15,577 nt of DNA. Source: Thiotrichales bacterium (GTDB taxonomy: Bacteria; Pseudomonadota; Gammaproteobacteria; UWMA-0217). A program made the position numbers and the translations under genes. Below the pieces are notes generated by a model, which saw only the letters and a program-made list of their open reading frames with translations, searched no databases and had not been told where the DNA came from. Below, piece after piece: positions 14,155-15,577 of this stretch (its first letter is position 1; every line of letters begins with the position of its first letter). The stretch covers positions 1 through 15,577 of the forward strand of contig JANTGD010000039.1 of assembly GCA_024763135.1 (NCBI GenBank). The letters are read 5' to 3'.

Positions 14155-14769
14155 CTATTTAAGCCCCTGAATATACTGTGCTACTGCATCAATTTCGTCA
14201 TCCGTCATGTGTAGCGCTACATTACGCATCATCTTCCCTGCGTCATTCGCACGTCCACCTTTGCGAAATTCATAGAGTTGGACCGCAACATATTTGGCAT
14301 GTTGGCCGGACAAACGCGGAAATTTGGCTTCCGGGTTACCCATACCCGTTGGACCATGACAGCCAGCGCAGGCCGGGACGCCTGTCGAGGTGTTACCGCC
14401 CCGATACACCATTTCACCCAGCTCCACTTTTGTTTCATCCGCCATGCCAATCTTGGTGTTCTGCGTCCCAAAGTAAGCCGCAAGATCCGCCATATCCTCC
14501 GGTGTTAACTTCTCCACCATCGGCGCCATCGTAGCGTTTTGTCGCTCACCATCCTTGAAATTTGCCAATTGCTTAGCGAGATAGTTAGGATGCTGGCCCG
14601 CCAGTTTTGGCCACTCAGGGTTCATACTATTCCCATCGACACCATGACAAGCCGCACACTCGGTCGATTTTACCTTTCCTGCCTCGGAACTTCCCGCTTC
14701 GCTAGCCCCTGCAGGACCACCCAGGCCGAAAACAAAAAAGGCCGTGACAACTATAAGATATTTCTTCAT
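14155..14769 (-). CDS. cc4: Cytochrome c4 (diheme, periplasmic)
   Basis: The 204-aa precursor has a signal peptide (residues 1-22, hydrophobic YLIVVTAFFVFGLGGPAGA) and two class I cytochrome c domains, each with a heme site: CAACH (38-42) and CAGCH (134-138). Each domain repeats PxLxGQHxxYxxxQLxxF and a Met-containing segment for the sixth ligand (NATMAPM near 79-84 and AGKMMRNV near 177-184). Cytochrome c4 shuttles electrons from the bc1 complex to terminal oxidases, often cbb3. The ATG at 14767-14769 is chosen because it starts the signal peptide directly and follows TTGGAG by 11 bases; the frame is open 29 codons further up, but those would precede the signal and run into the engB start. 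It is divergent from engB, with 75 bases between. Confidence 0.95.
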   Translation of the reverse strand: MKKYLIVVTAFFVFGLGGPAGASEAGSSEAGKVKSTECAACHGVDGNSMNPEWPKLAGQHPNYLAKQLANFKDGERQNATMAPMVEKLTPEDMADLAAYFGTQNTKIGMADETKVELGEMVYRGGNTSTGVPACAGCHGPTGMGNPEAKFPRLSGQHAKYVAVQLYEFRKGGRANDAGKMMRNVALHMTDDEIDAVAQYIQGLK

Positions 14770-14844
14770 CGTTTTATTTGCTCCAAACGCATCACTGATG
14801 TTTAGTTTCCGATTGCCCAGCAATCTCATCAAACCTGATTTATC

Positions 14845-15465
14845 ATGAAGATCCACTTTGCTAATACTCGCTTCGAAACTAGCTGCGCAAAAGCCAGTCA
14901 GTTTCCTGCCCCCGAAGGTCCCGAAGTAGCCTTCGCGGGCCGCTCGAATGCCGGAAAATCCAGTACACTTAATAGCTTATGCCAGCAACGCCGGCTTGCC
15001 CATGTCAGCAAAACACCTGGCAGGACACAAATGATCAACTTTTTCCGGCTTGATAATCAGTCCAGGCTTGTGGATCTTCCCGGATATGGCTATGCCAAAG
15101 TCCCTGACTCAGAGCGGCAGCGTTGGGCAGAGCTGATTGAAACCTACCTCAATACCCGTCCGGTCCTGACTGGGCTCGTCATTGTAATGGATATCCGGCA
15201 TCCCATGTCCGATTACGATTGGCTTATGCTGGATTGGTGTCAAGCAGCACAAGTCCCGGCGCACCTGCTCCTCAATAAAGCCGACAAACTCAAACGTGGT
15301 GCCACTGCAAAAACATTGCTAAGTGTGAAAAACACGCTGCGAGCTCAAGGCATTGCTGCAAGTGTACAAACATTTTCCGCCAGCAAGCGCGAGGGCCTCC
15401 AGGCGCTCTACAATAAACTGAACCAGTGGCTAATCGAAGATGCTACGACTCCTGATTCGACCTAG
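14845..15465 (+). CDS. yihA: Ribosome biogenesis GTP-binding protein EngB/YihA
   Basis: The 206-aa protein is a TRAFAC-class GTPase needed for 50S ribosomal subunit assembly, usually essential. The G motifs are all present: G1 GRSNAGKS (32-39), G2 Thr in KTPGRTQ (57-62), G3 DLPGYGYA (77-84), G4 NKAD (144-147) and G5 FSASK (177-181). Length is standard. The ATG at 14845-14847 gives MKIHFANTRFETS, which fits the family N-terminus, although the ribosome binding site is poor. It is divergent from cytochrome c4, an arrangement familiar from Pseudomonas-like genomes, where polA lies next to engB; polA is not in this window. Repeat copy 3 begins 20 bases after its stop. Confidence 0.97.
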   Translation: MKIHFANTRFETSCAKASQFPAPEGPEVAFAGRSNAGKSSTLNSLCQQRRLAHVSKTPGRTQMINFFRLDNQSRLVDLPGYGYAKVPDSERQRWAELIETYLNTRPVLTGLVIVMDIRHPMSDYDWLMLDWCQAAQVPAHLLLNKADKLKRGATAKTLLSVKNTLRAQGIAASVQTFSASKREGLQALYNKLNQWLIEDATTPDST

Positions 15466-15484
15466 CAACTCAGGGGTCTACCCT

Positions 15485-15562
15485 AGTACCTCGTCCAGTT
15501 TAAAATGACGGACTCAGCGCTTTTGTGATGCTGCGCATCAAGGCGCAGTGCGCAGGCAATGG
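15485..15562 (+). repeat. Dispersed intergenic repeat, copy 3 (78 bp, may continue past the edge)
   Basis: It matches copy 1 (203-280) with 11 mismatches in 78 bases and no gap. It forms TGATGC-TGC-GCATCA (15526-15540), a 6-bp stem, and GCGC-AGT-GCGC (15543-15553). Changes relative to copy 1 fall mostly in the loops or keep pairing (the first stem ends T-A here and T-G in copy 1). The sequence after it, to 15577, is cut by the window edge, so the true length of the element may be greater than 78. Confidence 0.8.
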
Positions 15563-15577
15563 CAGCGTCCTTGGCAA

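Noticed and set aside
14770..14856. 29-codon N-terminal extension of cytochrome c4
   Set aside because: It would put non-hydrophobic sequence before the signal peptide and overlap the engB start; the ATG at 14769 has a ribosome binding site.

Overview
The window looks like chromosomal DNA of a gammaproteobacterium of intermediate G+C. The divergent pair EngB/YihA and cytochrome c4, followed by DsbA and an endonuclease/exonuclease/phosphatase (EEP) protein, matches a layout I know from Pseudomonas and its relatives, where polA also lies close by. CutA followed by DsbD and a TlpA-like thioredoxin is another common gammaproteobacterial arrangement. I cannot name a genus. I see no prophage, insertion sequence, CRISPR array, rRNA or convincing tRNA.

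Layout: 1-140 is the start of a soluble HAD-type hydrolase, cut by the window edge (minus). 367-3793 is a minus-strand block, cutA > dsbD > tlpA-like. 3794-4576 has no confident gene; it holds a long imperfect palindrome and possible gene debris. 4577-7392 is a minus-strand pair, prlC > xthA, overlapping by four bases. 7393-8199 is empty apart from short repeats. A possible 55-aa protein (8200-8367) and a strongly structured leader (8383-8471) precede a periplasmic penicillin-binding protein of family S13 (PBP4, DacB-like) on the plus strand. 9963-12583 carries, on the minus strand, an EEP-family protein, a small acidic protein of unknown function and a GT4-like glycosyltransferase. 13067-14769 carries dsbA and cytochrome c4 with a clear terminator between them. 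engB (14845-15465, plus) closes the window.

How the genes work together: much of the window concerns the cell envelope and thiol redox. DsbA oxidises exported proteins. DsbD passes electrons from the cytoplasm to periplasmic thioredoxin-like partners, and the TlpA-like protein next to it is a natural client. Cytochrome c4 is a client of heme and thiol maturation. PBP4 trims peptidoglycan. XthA, PrlC, CutA and EngB are housekeeping proteins.

The least expected features are these. (1) A dispersed intergenic repeat of 78 bp is present three times; two copies lie either side of the tlpA-like gene and the third follows engB. (2) DsbD carries a tandem duplication of its N-terminal periplasmic redox domain. 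(3) The dacB-like gene has a hairpin-rich leader and no normal start codon; an ATT codon sits at ideal distance from its ribosome binding site. (4) A small acidic protein is coupled to the EEP protein. None of these is proved to be a new system from sequence alone.
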